Assembly (NCBI RefSeq): GCF_954871325.1
Contig: NC_088776.1
Span: forward strand, 36,008,508-36,072,507
Length of the DNA: 64,000 nucleotides
Direction: 5' to 3'
DNA from: Gordionus sp. m RMFG-2023
Lineage: Eukaryota > Nematomorpha > Gordioida > Chordodea > Parachordodidae
Both the position numbers and the translations under genes were made by a program. The notes beneath the pieces were generated by a model. It saw only the letters and a list, made by a program, of their open reading frames with translations, was not told the DNA's origin and searched no databases. Positions within the stretch are counted from its first letter, which is position 1; each line of letters opens with the position of its first letter. Shown piece by piece: positions 11,273 through 21,130 of this stretch.

Positions 11273-13140
11273 GAGCTCCGTGAAGTTGGCCGAACATTTG
11301 GAAGCACTAACGATGAATCATATGTCATTTTTTAGTGCTTCGTTAGTGCTTATTAGTGCTTTAATCCGTATAGTAGCCGAATTTAAGGAAAAAAAGTTAA
11401 AAGCAAAAATAAAAATTTGTACCAACTTCACTCTTAAAAGTTGACTGAAAGCACTAACGATGAAACTTATATCATTCTTTAGTGCTTAGTTAGTAGAGGT
11501 TAGTGCTTCAATCACTTTTATAGCCGAATTTAAGAATAAAAAGTTATTGGTGAAAAAACAAAAATAAACAAATATTGGCTATGTGCCAAAACAAAAACTA
11601 GAGTAGTACTAAACATCCGGTTTTCGCCATTATTTAGTGCTTAATTAATGTATTTAAATTCCGTTATTAATTTGGCTAACCGCCATATGGAAAAAAAGTT
11701 ATAAGCTAAATAAAAATTATGACATCACGATTTAAGCATGAAGTTGGCCGAACTTTTGGAAGCACTAACGATGAAACTTATTCTTTAGTGCTTCGTTAGT
11801 AGAGGTTAGTGCTTCAATCACATTTGTAGCCGAATTTAAGAATAAAAAGTTATTAGCGAAATAAACAAAAATATGGCGACGTGCCAAAACAAAAACTATA
11901 GGAGTACTAAACATCCGGGTTTCGCCATTATTTAGTGCTTAATTAGTGTATTTAAATTCCGTTATTAATTTACTTAACTGTCATATGGAAAAATTGTAAA
12001 ATGCTAAAGAAATTTTTAGAGGTCAAATTTCGGCTGGAAAATTATGTAAGCACTAACGATTAAACTTATATCATTCTTTAGTGCTTCGTTAGTAGAGATT
12101 AGTGCTTCAATCACATTTGTCGAATTTAAGAATAAAAAGTTATTTGCGAAAAAAACAAAAATAAACAAATAGCGACGTGCCAAAACAAAAACTATAGTAG
12201 TAGTTAACATCCGGTTTTCGCCATTATTCAGAGCTCAATTAGTAAATTTGAATTCTGTAATTAATTTGGATATCCGTCGTATGAAAAAATCGTAATACGC
12301 TAAAGAAATATTTAGAGATCAAATTTTGGCCAGAAAATTATGAAAGCACTAACGATGAAATTTATATCCTTCTTTAGGGCTTTCTTAGTAGAGATTAGTG
12401 CTTGAATTATTTTTGCCGAATTTAAGAATAAAAAGTTATTTGTGAAAAAAACAAATAATGGCGACGTGCCAAAACAAAAACTATAGTAGTACTAAACATC
12501 CGGTTTTCCTCATTATTTAGTGCTTAATTAGCAAATTTGAATTCCATAATTAATTTGGTTAACCGTCTTTAAAAAATTGTAATACGCTAAAGAAATCTTT
12601 AGAGGTCAAATTAAGGTCAGAAAATTATGAAAGCACTAGCGATGAATATATTTTTCTTCAGGGCTTCCTTAGTAGAGGTTAGTGCTTTAATTAATTTTGT
12701 ATCCGAATTCGAAAAAAACAAAAATAAACAAATAATGTCGACGTGCCAAAACAAAAACCATAGTAGTACTAAACATCCGGTTTTCGCCATTATTTAGTGC
12801 TCAATTAGTAAATTTGAATTCCGTAATTAATTTGGTTAACCGTCTTTATAAAAATTGTAATACGCTAAAGAAATGTTTAAAGGTCAAATTATGGCCAGAA
12901 AATTATTAAAGCAATAACGATGAAATTTATATTAGGGCTTCCTTAGTAGAGGTTAATTCTTCAATCACCTTTGTAGCCGAATTTAAGAATAAAAAGTTAT
13001 TTGCGAAAAACAAATAATGACGACGTGCCAAAATAAAAACTATAGTAATACCAAACATCCGGTTTTCGTCATTATTTAGTGCTCAATTAGTAAATTTGAA
13101 TTCCGTAATTAATTTGGTTAACCGTCTTTATAAAAAATTG
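11273..13140 (+). repeat. Element B left arm, six units of about 290 bp
   Basis: Each unit contains in order AAGCACTAACGATGAAA, TTAGTGCTTCGTTAGTAGAG, GCCGAATTTAAGAATAAAAAG, GACGTGCCAAAACAAAAAC, ACTAAACATCCGGTTTTCGC and TTAATTTGGTTAACCG. Within units, AAGCACTAA and TTAGTGCTT can pair as short hairpins. Inner units are more diverged than the terminal one. Confidence 0.75.
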
Positions 13141-13273
13141 TAATACACTAAGTAATATGAAAATATATAAAATTATAAAATATGTAATAAAACCTAATTA
13201 AAAAATTATAATTTATAATTATATAATTAAAAATAAAATTCTCTATAATTGAGTCCTCAAAAATGAACCATAA

Positions 13274-13531
13274 TTGTGTCTAAAAATTTCTATTTTAATT
13301 TTTTGTCGAATAAAAAGGAATTCTCATGGTTCATTTGTGAAAAGTCGTATTTTATTACACAGATTTTTTAAAAACATAAATGTTGAAGGCAAAAAATGCC
13401 CGTTAGTAGAAATCACTACTGGAGTGAATATGAAGTTTTTAAAATTTTTGTATTTGTTTGTCTTTTTAATTTCTGCCTGTGTTATTAAATTGAAATTTAT
13501 GTTTGAAGGGAATGATGAGACACACGTGTAG
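13274..13531 (+). CDS. Hypothetical short secreted or membrane-like ORF
   Basis: An 85-codon frame in the core of element B. Residues 1-50 are basic and unremarkable. Around residues 53-72 a hydrophobic segment is preceded by an internal methionine (MKFLKFLYLFVFLISACV), the shape of an N-terminal signal peptide. After it come only about 14 residues, ending in EGNDETHV. A GT-containing stretch follows closely (ACACGTGTAGTCC), so a splice donor ending a first coding exon is conceivable. No family is recognised. It could be a captured first exon of a host secreted protein, or chance. Confidence 0.2.
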   Translation: MCLKISILIFCRIKRNSHGSFVKSRILLHRFFKNINVEGKKCPLVEITTGVNMKFLKFLYLFVFLISACVIKLKFMFEGNDETHV

Positions 13532-14021
13532 TCCCAATGAGTGATTTGCCGAGGGCCCAAGATATGGTTGTCATACCATCAGGTCTTAAACCATCTACTT
13601 GAGATAAATTTGATGGTTCAAGATTGTTTGGAATGTGTGCAGCTGTTAGGCTTCTATTTATTATATGGTTTACAGCCGAGTGTTGATTTATTAATCACAT
13701 GTGGGAAATTCTATGGTTAATTTTTTGATTACTTGTAAATTTTTATAGTATGTAACACATTTCCATAATGTGATTTGTGAAACATTCTTATATAGTTAAA
13801 TAACTTTCCATAATTATTGTAAAAAACATTTTAATTTTGATATAATTTTAAAAAAATTTTTTTAATAAAGACGAACGTCAAATTTATGAATCGAATATAA
13901 TTTTATAATGTTTTGGTCTAAAATTTTCTTAGGCGTCGAGAAAGGTGTCAGAAAATTTGAAGGATTAATATGGCAGTAATTTATCGAATCAGGGTAACTC
14001 AGAATTCCTGCATAAGTATTA

Positions 14022-14405
14022 GTGATCTGCATCGGGTCTAATTTTTCAAGCCCGGCCCGGTCCGAAATTTTTTTAAAAAAGTTTTGCCGGCCCTGCCCGA
14101 ACCAGAATTTTTTTTTAAAGAATTTACCAACCCGGCCCGGCCATGCCGAATTTATTTAAATATAGAAAATAATTTTTATAATTACTCAAAATAAAAGACA
14201 TATGTTATATGATGTCTAGTTTATATAAATAAAATCAAATATTTTTATTTTACATAAAAAATTCAATATATAATTCATAAATTTAGATATATTTAAAAAA
14301 ATTTCTAGGCCCAACCCTACCCGGCCCTTTTATTAAAAATATTAGGCCCGAACCCGATTTATTTAAAAAAAATTAGGCCTGAGCACGGTTCGACGGGTAC
14401 TTCAT
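14022..14405. mobile_element. CCCGGCC-rich MITE, copy 1
   Basis: Begins GTGATCTGCATCGGGTCTAA, then TTTTTCAAGCCCGGCCCGG. A mirrored GC-rich end reads TTAGGCCTGAGCACGG near 14,375, with an AT-rich middle of about 200 bases. Closely similar to 57,366-57,686 (same opening bases) and related to 56,641-56,895. No coding capacity. Confidence 0.5.
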
Positions 14406-14899
14406 AATATTGTGATCTTAATATAACTAAAATTTATGATAGGAATAAATATATCCATAATTTTTTCGAATAAAATAAAACTATGTAAAAAGAACAATTT
14501 GAATTAAGAATAAAAAATTTCTGAGAATGTTTTTAACCATAGCATTCAATGACACCTCAGAATAATAGATGCTGGAGAAAAAATGTAGTTGTTACAATAA
14601 AATAATAAAAATTATATAATTATTACACAAGAATGGGGTTCAATGGACCCATTTAGGCAGTAGTGGAAATAATATTCTGTGACTTGGTTATAGCTATTCA
14701 TGTATTTTGGCAACCTTAATATATATAAGCATCTGAAACATTATATTACTCAAATATGGCAGATGATCTACCGAAACAATAGATAGGTTAAGTGCAAAAA
14801 GACAGTATGCATTTTTTAATTACTTGGGGTTTTTAATCTAACTAATTAGGGTTTAAATTTTACAAAATAAGTACTAAATAATGGTGAAAATAAAATGTT

Positions 14900-16495
14900 T
14901 GTCGCTGATAGATTTTTTGTTTATTTTGTTAATAACTTTTTTATTTTAAATTAGGCTATTAAACTAATTGAAGCACTAACCTCTACAAAGGAAGCTCTAA
15001 AGAATTATATAAATTTCATTGTTAGTGCTTTTATAATTTTCTGGCCAAAATTTAACCTCTGATCTATAGTTTTTGTTTTGGCACGTCGCCATTATTTGTT
15101 TATTTTTGTTTTTTTCGCCAATAACATTTTATTCTTAAATTCGGCTACAAATGTGATTGAAGCACTAAACTCTAATAAAGAAGCACTAAAAAATGAAAGT
15201 TCGGCCAACTTCACGCTTAAATCGTGACGTCAATATTTTTATTTAGCCTATAACTTTTTTTCCATATGGCGGTTAACCAAATTAATAACGGAATTTAATT
15301 ACATTAATTAAGCACTAAATAATGGCGAAAACCGGATGTTTAGTACTACTCTAGTTTTTGTTTTGGCACGTCGCCAATATTTGTTTATTTTTGTTTTTTT
15401 CGTTAATAACGTTTTATTCTTAAATTCGGCTACAAATGTGATTGAAGCACTAAGTGCTTCCAAAAGTTCGGCCAACTTCACGCTTAAATCGTGACGTCAT
15501 AATTTTTATTTAGCTTATAACTTTTTCCCATATGGCGGTTAACCAAATTAATAACGGAATTTAAATACATTAATTAAGCACTAAATAATGGCAAAAACCG
15601 GATGTTTAGAACTACTCTAGTTTTTGTTTTGGCACGTCGCAAATATTTGTTTATTTTTGTTTTTTCGTTAATAACTTTTTATTCTTAAATTCGGCTACAA
15701 ATGTGATTGAAGCTCTAACCTCTACTAACGAAGCACTAAAGAATGATATAAAAAGTTCGGCCAACTTCACGCTTAAATCGTGACGTCATAATTTTTAGTT
15801 AGCTTATAACTTTTTTCCATATGGCGGTTAACCAAATTAATAACGGAATTTAAATACATTAATTAAGCACTAAATAATGGCAAAAACCGGATGTTTAGAA
15901 CTACTCTAGTTTTTGTTTTGGCACGTCGCAAATATTTGTTTATTTTTGTTTTTTCGTTAATAACTTTTTATTCTTAAATTCAGCTACAAGTGTAATTGAA
16001 GCACTAACCTCTACTAACGAAGCACTAAAGAATGATATAAAAAGTTCGGCCAACTTCACGCTTAAATCGTGACGTCATAATTTTTATTTTTTCCATATGG
16101 CGGTTAACCAAATTAATAACGGAATTTAAATACATTAATTAAGCACTAAATAATGGCTAAAACCCGATGTTTAGTACTACTCTAGTTTTAGTTTTGGCAC
16201 ATCGCCAATTTTTGTTTATTGTTTTTTTCGCCAATAACTTTTTATTCTTAAATTCGGCTACAAAAGTGATTGAAGCACTAACCTCTACTAACTAAACACT
16301 AAAGAATGATATAAGTTTCATCGATAGTGCTTTCAGTCAACTTTTAGGCGTAAAGTTGGCACAAATTTTTATTTTGCTTAACTTTTTTTCCTTAAATTCG
16401 GCTACTATACGGATTAAAGCACTAACGAAGCACTAAAAAATGACATATGATTCATCGTTAGTGCTTCCAAATGTTCGACCAACTTCACGGAGCTC
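14900..16495 (-). repeat. Element B right arm, about five units
   Basis: Inverted counterpart of the left arm, with the same blocks in reverse (GTTTTTGTTTTGGCACGTCG, CGGTTAACCAAATTAATAAC). Four units contain a perfect TGACGTCA octamer (15,225, 15,492, 15,781 and 16,070; spacing 267-289). The units at 15.48-15.77 and 15.77-16.06 kb are nearly identical, which points to recent unit amplification or conversion. Confidence 0.7.
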
Positions 16496-16502
16496 ATTTT
16501 TT
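16496..16502 (+). repeat. Element B target-site duplication, right
   Basis: ATTTTTT directly after CACGGAGCTC; matches 11,266-11,272. Joining the outer flanks restores a continuous element A arm unit. Confidence 0.7.
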
Positions 16503-16765
16503 GATTCCTTTTAATAAGCTATATATGATTCTAAGTTCATTTTTTATAAATTAAGCTTCTTTGATAGAGGCCGCGTATTCTAGTCATGTGAAAAATTATT
16601 TTTTAAAATTTTTTTTATGTTATACCATTTAAAAAAAAATTAAACAAACAATTTTTAGATAATCTTATAAATCATACGATTCTATATTAATATAATTTAA
16701 ATTAAGCTTCTTTGATAGGGGGCGCGTAGTGTCCGAGGGAGCGTATTTTAGTCATCTCATGCCCC
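16503..16765 (-). repeat. Element A right arm, distal part
   Basis: Resumes the interrupted arm (CCTTTTAATAAGCTATATATG and so on) and ends in GC-richer sequence GGGGGCGCGTAGTGTCCGAG, then GCGTATTTTAGTCATC. Confidence 0.5.
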
Positions 16766-17404
16766 TTTTTTGATCAAATTATGCAACACTACACTACCCC
16801 TATTAAAAAGGCTCTAATTTTAAAAAATAATATAGAATCCTGTTTAGCTTATCGAGATGATATAGTAAATGTTATATATATTTAAAAAAACTGGTAAATT
16901 AGTACAATATCATAAAAACACTTTTTGGATATCTAAAATACACATCCTCGATAATTATGTGCTATTTTTAAAAAATGAATGCAGAATCATGTTTAGCTCA
17001 TTAATGGGATTTAGTATTAATATTTTTTTTCAATCATACTATGAAATTCATCCAAGGTCTCATAATATATGTACTAAGTTTTAAAAAAAAGGAATCTAAC
17101 CAATCTAGCATATTTTCAGAAAATTTGGAGGAGCTTATATTATTTTTTGTTAAATTTTAACAATTTTTATCTCAATTTTTCTAAAAAAATAATAATATTA
17201 AAATATTTTCAGGATATTAAAATAAAATAGACCCCCCCCCCTACCCCCCTAATAACCTAAAAGATTATTTTTAGTTACTACTAAATACAGTGTTAAATCA
17301 GTATTTTATTTATTTTTAATGATCGAGACTGTCACCTTTGCTTATAGTCTAGTTGACCTCGCTTGCCAATCCGGTAGTTATAGAATCCAATTAATTCTTT
17401 TTTC
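16766..17404. repeat. Second element A-type arm fragment and poly-C spacer
   Basis: About 16,780-17,020 is a left-arm-type unit in forward orientation (AATATAGAATCCTGTTTAGC, then AAAAATGAATGCAGAATCATG), so a second, truncated member of the family adjoins the first. The frame at 16,869-17,084 is this repeat. A C-rich run (CCCCCCCCCCTACCCCCC) sits at about 17,232-17,250. Nothing else was recognised up to the piggyBac. Confidence 0.45.
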
Positions 17405-17408
17405 TTAA
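17405..17408 (+). repeat. TTAA target duplication, left
   Basis: TTAA abutting CCCTTCACTAC. Confidence 0.9.
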
Positions 17409-17804
17409 CCCTTCACTACAAAAGTGGGGTAAATAATACCCCACGGCTTTTATAATCTTGGTAATAAAAAAACCTGAAGATATTTTGACCTAGTTTTTAT
17501 AGTAGTTTAATATTTTCTTATAAAAAATATACCTACCAAATTTCAAGATAATTGATTTGATATTTTTTAAAATATTTGCAATTTGTTGAGCTTGGGGTAG
17601 TATACGTCCCACCTTTGTACTTATTATTTTTCTTTTTCACAATTTTTTTTTATTGATAAATATTATTGTATATTACAAACTAATATATAAAATTGAAAAA
17701 AAAAATTTTATTTGTAAATTTTTCATTGTTATATTGTTACTCAAAATTTTAAAATTTTATACTAATTTTTTTTCTTGTGGAGTAAAATACTATAAAATTA
17801 GCAT

Positions 17805-18200
17805 ATGGAAAATTTAATATCATCAAGTTCTGGAAGTATTTTCTATTTAATATTTGATATTTATAAAATTTATATAGGTGAAGTAGATTTTGAGTCAGAT
17901 GATGATTATTTGTATAACAGCAATCACAACTTGGAGACAGAGGAGGACAATATAGATAGTGATGTGTGTGAAGATAGCTATAAATATTGTTACAGTAAAA
18001 TATGCTAGTCTTTAATAAATTATATAAAAATATGAAGGTAAAGATGGAAAAACTAAATGGAATATGGAATGCCCAACACAAAAAAGGACAAGATCCCATA
18101 ATATAATATCATGTTTGCCAGGGGTTAAATCTCATGCAAAAAATGCAAAATCACCATTAGAAAGCCTCAAATTATTCATTTCACCTAATTACAGATTTAG
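17805..18200 (+). pseudogene. N-terminal part of piggyBac transposase, frame-shifted
   Basis: The first piece (17,805-18,008) is acidic (EVDFESDDDYLYN, ETEEDNIDSD), as the N-termini of piggyBac transposases often are. The second piece, near 18,035-18,200, reads KTKWNMECPTQKRTRSHNI, followed by a LPGV block typical of the family. The step to the main frame at about 18,200 needs a one-base change. A stop near 18,006 separates the two pieces unless a small intron (GTAAAATATG...ATATGAAG) is used. Autonomy of this copy is therefore doubtful. Confidence 0.55.
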
Positions 18201-18265
18201 TTTTAAAATATAAAAATCAAAAGATTGAGTCCATTGAAAAAGATGACTCTGTTTATCACGCCAAA

Positions 18266-19504
18266 ATGGATGAAAATGAATTGAATGCCTTAGTTGGTTT
18301 GCTAATGATAGCCGGAGTTTATAAATATCAAAATATAAGAGATTTATGGAATAAAGATGGATTTGGTGTTGATATATTTAGATATACTATGAATATAAAT
18401 AGATTCCAATTTCTATTGAAAGTGCTTAGATTTGATGATATGAATACAAGAAATACAAGGAAAGCACTTGATAAAGCAACACATATTAGAGAAATTTTTG
18501 ATATTTTTAATGATAATTCTTATTCTGTTGGACAATATGTTACTATTGATGAAATGCTTCCTGCATTCAAAGGAAAATGTCCATTTAGGCAATATATGCC
18601 AAATAAACTGAAAATATATGCTCTAGTTGATTCTAGAACTTTTTATACATTAAAAACAGAATTATATACTGGCAATCAGCCAGAAGGGCCATATAAATTG
18701 TCAAACAAGCCATTTGATGTAGTTGAAAGACTAATTCAACCAATTTCAAAAAGTAATAGAAATATTACAATGGACAATTGGTTTACTAGCTATGAATTAG
18801 CTAATTATTTATTATCTTCATATTCCCTAACAAAAGTAGGGACTATTAAAAAAAATAAAAAGCAGTTACCTGCATTATTTTTCAATAAAAAAAGAGAAAT
18901 ATATTCAAGTTTATTTGGATTCAAAGAAAATACTACTATTGTTTCATATATACCAAAAAGGTATAAGAAGGTAGTGTTGCTTTCAACACTACATTATGAT
19001 AATAAAATTGATGTAACAACTGGTGAATTGTTAAAACCAGAAATTATAACTTTTTATAATTTAACCAAAGCAGGAGTTGATGTAGTGGATCAACTTTGCT
19101 CAATATATTCCATATCTAGGAGATCAAATAGATGGCCACTTACCATTTTTTATACTATGATAAATATTTCAATAATATATGCCCTTATAGTTTATAAAGC
19201 CAATAATTTGTTGACTATAAAAAGGTCTAAATTTATAAAATTATTAGCTATGGAACTGATAACTCCATTTATGACCAGTAGATACGAGAACCCTCGTATA
19301 TGTAGACTATTACGTAACAACATAGGGGCCGTTCTCAACATAATTGATGAAAAACATATTCCAATAAATAAAAAGGGAAGATGTTATGAGTGTCCAAGGG
19401 TGAAAGATACATTAATTTGCTTAAATTGTTCAAAATTTATTTGTAAAGATCATATGCATACAATTTGCCGCGAATGTTATCTCAAAATTTTACATGATAT
19501 ATGA
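18266..19504 (+). CDS. piggyBac-family transposase (DDD)
   Basis: A 412-codon frame with the whole piggyBac catalytic domain. The first Asp is in YVTIDEMLPAFKG (D95), the second in NITMDNWFTSYELA (D170), and the third is in KAGVDVVDQLCSIYS (D272, with D275 following). SRRSNRWPLTIFYTMINIS follows, as in other family members. The C-terminus (about residues 370-410) is a Cys/His cross-brace finger with CYECP, CLNCSKFICKDH and CREC. The protein cuts and pastes the element at TTAA in the nucleus. The ATG used here is probably not the original start. In-register N-terminal sequence (RTRSHNIISCLPGV, then NAKSPLESLKLFISP) lies at 18,035-18,200 in a frame offset by one base. An acidic frame at 17,805-18,008 lies further upstream, so either a one-base lesion or introns separate them. 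Confidence 0.9.
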   Translation: MDENELNALVGLLMIAGVYKYQNIRDLWNKDGFGVDIFRYTMNINRFQFLLKVLRFDDMNTRNTRKALDKATHIREIFDIFNDNSYSVGQYVTIDEMLPAFKGKCPFRQYMPNKLKIYALVDSRTFYTLKTELYTGNQPEGPYKLSNKPFDVVERLIQPISKSNRNITMDNWFTSYELANYLLSSYSLTKVGTIKKNKKQLPALFFNKKREIYSSLFGFKENTTIVSYIPKRYKKVVLLSTLHYDNKIDVTTGELLKPEIITFYNLTKAGVDVVDQLCSIYSISRRSNRWPLTIFYTMINISIIYALIVYKANNLLTIKRSKFIKLLAMELITPFMTSRYENPRICRLLRNNIGAVLNIIDEKHIPINKKGRCYECPRVKDTLICLNCSKFICKDHMHTICRECYLKILHDI

Positions 19505-19861
19505 TCATTAATATTTTTTTTGATATATGATATTTTTTTATAAAATTTATGTAATTATCATTATTCAACATTGATTTAATGAAATTTGCATTTTTTGAAT
19601 TTTATTTAGTGATAATACCATAATTAAAGGAAGTACTCAAAAAGAAAATTTTATTTCAGTAACTTTAGGAAAATTTGTCTAACTTTTTTTTGGAAGTAAA
19701 TATTAATCTAAGATTTTGTATTTATTATCTCCAAAATATATACTCAAAATTTTAGATCTCAATTTTTAATATATTCTGAGATATAGCTAATCAAATTTTG
19801 GGGTAAAATATGACCCCACCTTTGTAGTTAAGGGAGTTTTTTCCACCTTTGTAGTGAAGGG

Positions 19862-19865
19862 TTAA
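19862..19865 (+). repeat. TTAA target duplication, right
   Basis: TTAA abutting GTAGTGAAGGG. Confidence 0.9.
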
Positions 19866-19869
19866 ACTA

Positions 19870-21130
19870 AATTTGTTGTTCCGTGTCGAGTGTAAGAGGG
19901 TATCATCAGGATTCACTCGATTCCATAACTTCCATGAATTTACTACTGTTACATCGCTTAGGCCACCACCATTTTTACCTCATATTCTATATGTTGACAC
20001 TAGGTTATCGCACAGATCAACGCTACCTATATGGGAATTTTAGCAATTTATTAGATTAGGTTGTGTAATTTTTATTTTTGAAAAACATTCGAGAGAATCT
20101 TGATACGTTGCATAGAGTGCTAAGAGCTTTACATATTGATGCAACTGTCACCACAGAACTATCATTCCATCGAACTACAAATATTTCATATGTCTTTTCA
20201 AATCGGTAGTCGTAATAGCCCCTCTAATTTTTTTTTGCCATAACTTTAATTGTTTCTAGGAGAAAATTTTTAATATTTCTTATAGTCCCAGTTGCGAAAA
20301 ATCCAAGATGTTTCAAATATGATAAAAACCTTAGAGTGTAAAAAAATTTATAGAAATAAATAGAATGCAAAGAAGGTACTTAAATTTGTAATAACCGTAC
20401 CGCCTAATCCAAGATTCGAAGCCATTGGGCTTTTATTATTACCTTGATATATTAAATGAAAATATATATTCATTGGAGTAAGCAGGGTTAATGATTTATA
20501 TTCAAATCGAATGGGTTTACCTTTGATAAACATTTTAAAGGAATATATTCCTCGATACGAGATTATTTGCTCATCTATGCATAAATTATGTAAAAATATA
20601 CCGAATTGTTGAAACTTTTATTTAGTAAATTTAAATATGGGCGGACTTTATACAGATTATCTTCTTTATCAAAAGTTGAGTTATTAGATAAATGTAGATT
20701 CCTTTTGAAATCGCGAAATGTATCTTGCAGTAAGGAATGATATTCAGTCAGCAAAAAATGATTTGGTCTATTGTTTTGTATAATAATTATGTGATTGATC
20801 CATAAGCAGTGAATACATTTCTTGATCAAAAAATAATTCAAATATTTCTATTGGAGTTTTTCCGATCAAATCAAATTGAAATTCGATAATAATTCATTAT
20901 CATTATCAGTAGGTTTTGATATGTAAATTGGATCAATTTTTCTTCATTTTAAATTATTTCGAAAATTTAATTTGCTTTCTTATTTTGTTGATATTGAGGT
21001 TTCTGAGACAATATCAATGTCTGCTGGATATTGGATTTTGATTTCACCTGCAGTGGAAGATTCTGTGTTTCAGCTAGATCGTTTTCATCTCTTCATCACT
21101 AACTAAAGTAGCATTAGGAGGTATAATTAG
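19870..21130 (-). pseudogene. Decayed piggyBac transposase (PGBD2/3-like)
   Basis: On the minus strand, from about 21,130 downwards, broken frames read TPIEIFELFFDQEMYSL, then FKRNLHLSNNSTFDKEDNLY and KVRPYLNLLNKSF, then DEQIISYRGIYSFKMFIKGKP with LGLGGTVITNL, and finally a region ending in a KWWWP-like block near 19,985. This is the domain order of piggyBac-derived PGBD2/3-type transposases. Many stops and shifts are present, so it is dead. The intact piggyBac (17,409-19,861) sits at its 3' side in the opposite orientation and may have landed within the older element. The ends of the old element were not found. Confidence 0.65.

Larger units (their letters stand above)
13141..14900. other. 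Element B core
   Basis: About 1.75 kb between the arms. One open frame, 13,274-13,531 (85 codons), carries a hydrophobic stretch (MKFLKFLYLFVFLISACVI) that looks like a signal peptide or membrane anchor and then stops. Nothing matches a known transposase. Part of the core (about 14,022-14,405) is a CCCGGCC-rich MITE. The remainder is AT-rich with no recognised feature. Confidence 0.45.
11273..16495. mobile_element. Element B: long-TIR foldback-like transposon, 7-bp TSD
   Basis: The ends are inverted copies. The left begins GAGCTCCGTGAAGTTGG at 11,273 and the right reads the same on the minus strand from 16,495, with near identity for at least 120 bases. ATTTTTT flanks both ends (11,266-11,272 and 16,496-16,502), a 7-bp target duplication inside element A's arm. 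Each arm (about 1.9 kb left, 1.6 kb right) is an array of units of about 290 bases: six on the left (marker GTGCCAAAAC near 11,583, 11,881, 12,177, 12,466, 12,743 and 13,025) and about five on the right. The core (about 13.15-14.9 kb) has no recognisable transposase. Long tandem-unit inverted arms plus a 7-bp duplication resemble Foldback and Galileo elements; kinship is not shown. Confidence 0.75.
7005..16765. mobile_element. Element A: long inverted arms of about 155-bp units
   Basis: The left arm (about 7,005-7,715) is a tandem of diverged units of about 155 bases. Each contains ACCCTCAGTAAATAT, then a run of T/A, then ATGAATGCAGAATCATGTTTAGC, then AACTTAGTGGGCTTTTGAA. The inverse appears at 10,840-11,272 and resumes at 16,503-16,765 after an inserted element (11,273-16,495). 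The outer ends are AGGGTGTGACTAAAATATGC on the left and, read inward on the minus strand, AGGGGCATGAGATGACTAAA on the right. The core holds a gag-protease fossil and a small membrane ORF. No transposase is recognised and no target duplication was found. Without the insertion it is about 4.5 kb. It resembles foldback-type elements in architecture only. Confidence 0.55.
17409..19861 (+). mobile_element. piggyBac transposon, nearly intact
   Basis: Flanked by TTAA on both sides (17,405-17,408 and 19,862-19,865), the diagnostic piggyBac target. The terminal inverted repeats are CCCTTCACTACAAAAGTGG on the left and CCCTTCACTACAAAGGTGG read inward on the right, one mismatch in 19. Subterminal copies of the end occur on the right (CCCTTAACTACAAAGGTGG) and in decayed form on the left near 17,607. 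The length of 2,453 bp is typical for an autonomous element. The transposase is described separately. The close match of its ends suggests a fairly recent insertion. Confidence 0.9.

Noticed and set aside
11273-13140. Regular ~290-bp array considered as a CRISPR or centromeric satellite
   Set aside because: Units have no spacers, the host is a eukaryote, and the array is mirrored in inverted orientation with a target duplication, which fits a transposon arm.
16869-17084. 71-codon frame
   Set aside because: Lies wholly in an element A arm unit.
17749-18099. 116-codon minus-strand frame
   Set aside because: Shadow of the piggyBac transposase N-terminal region.
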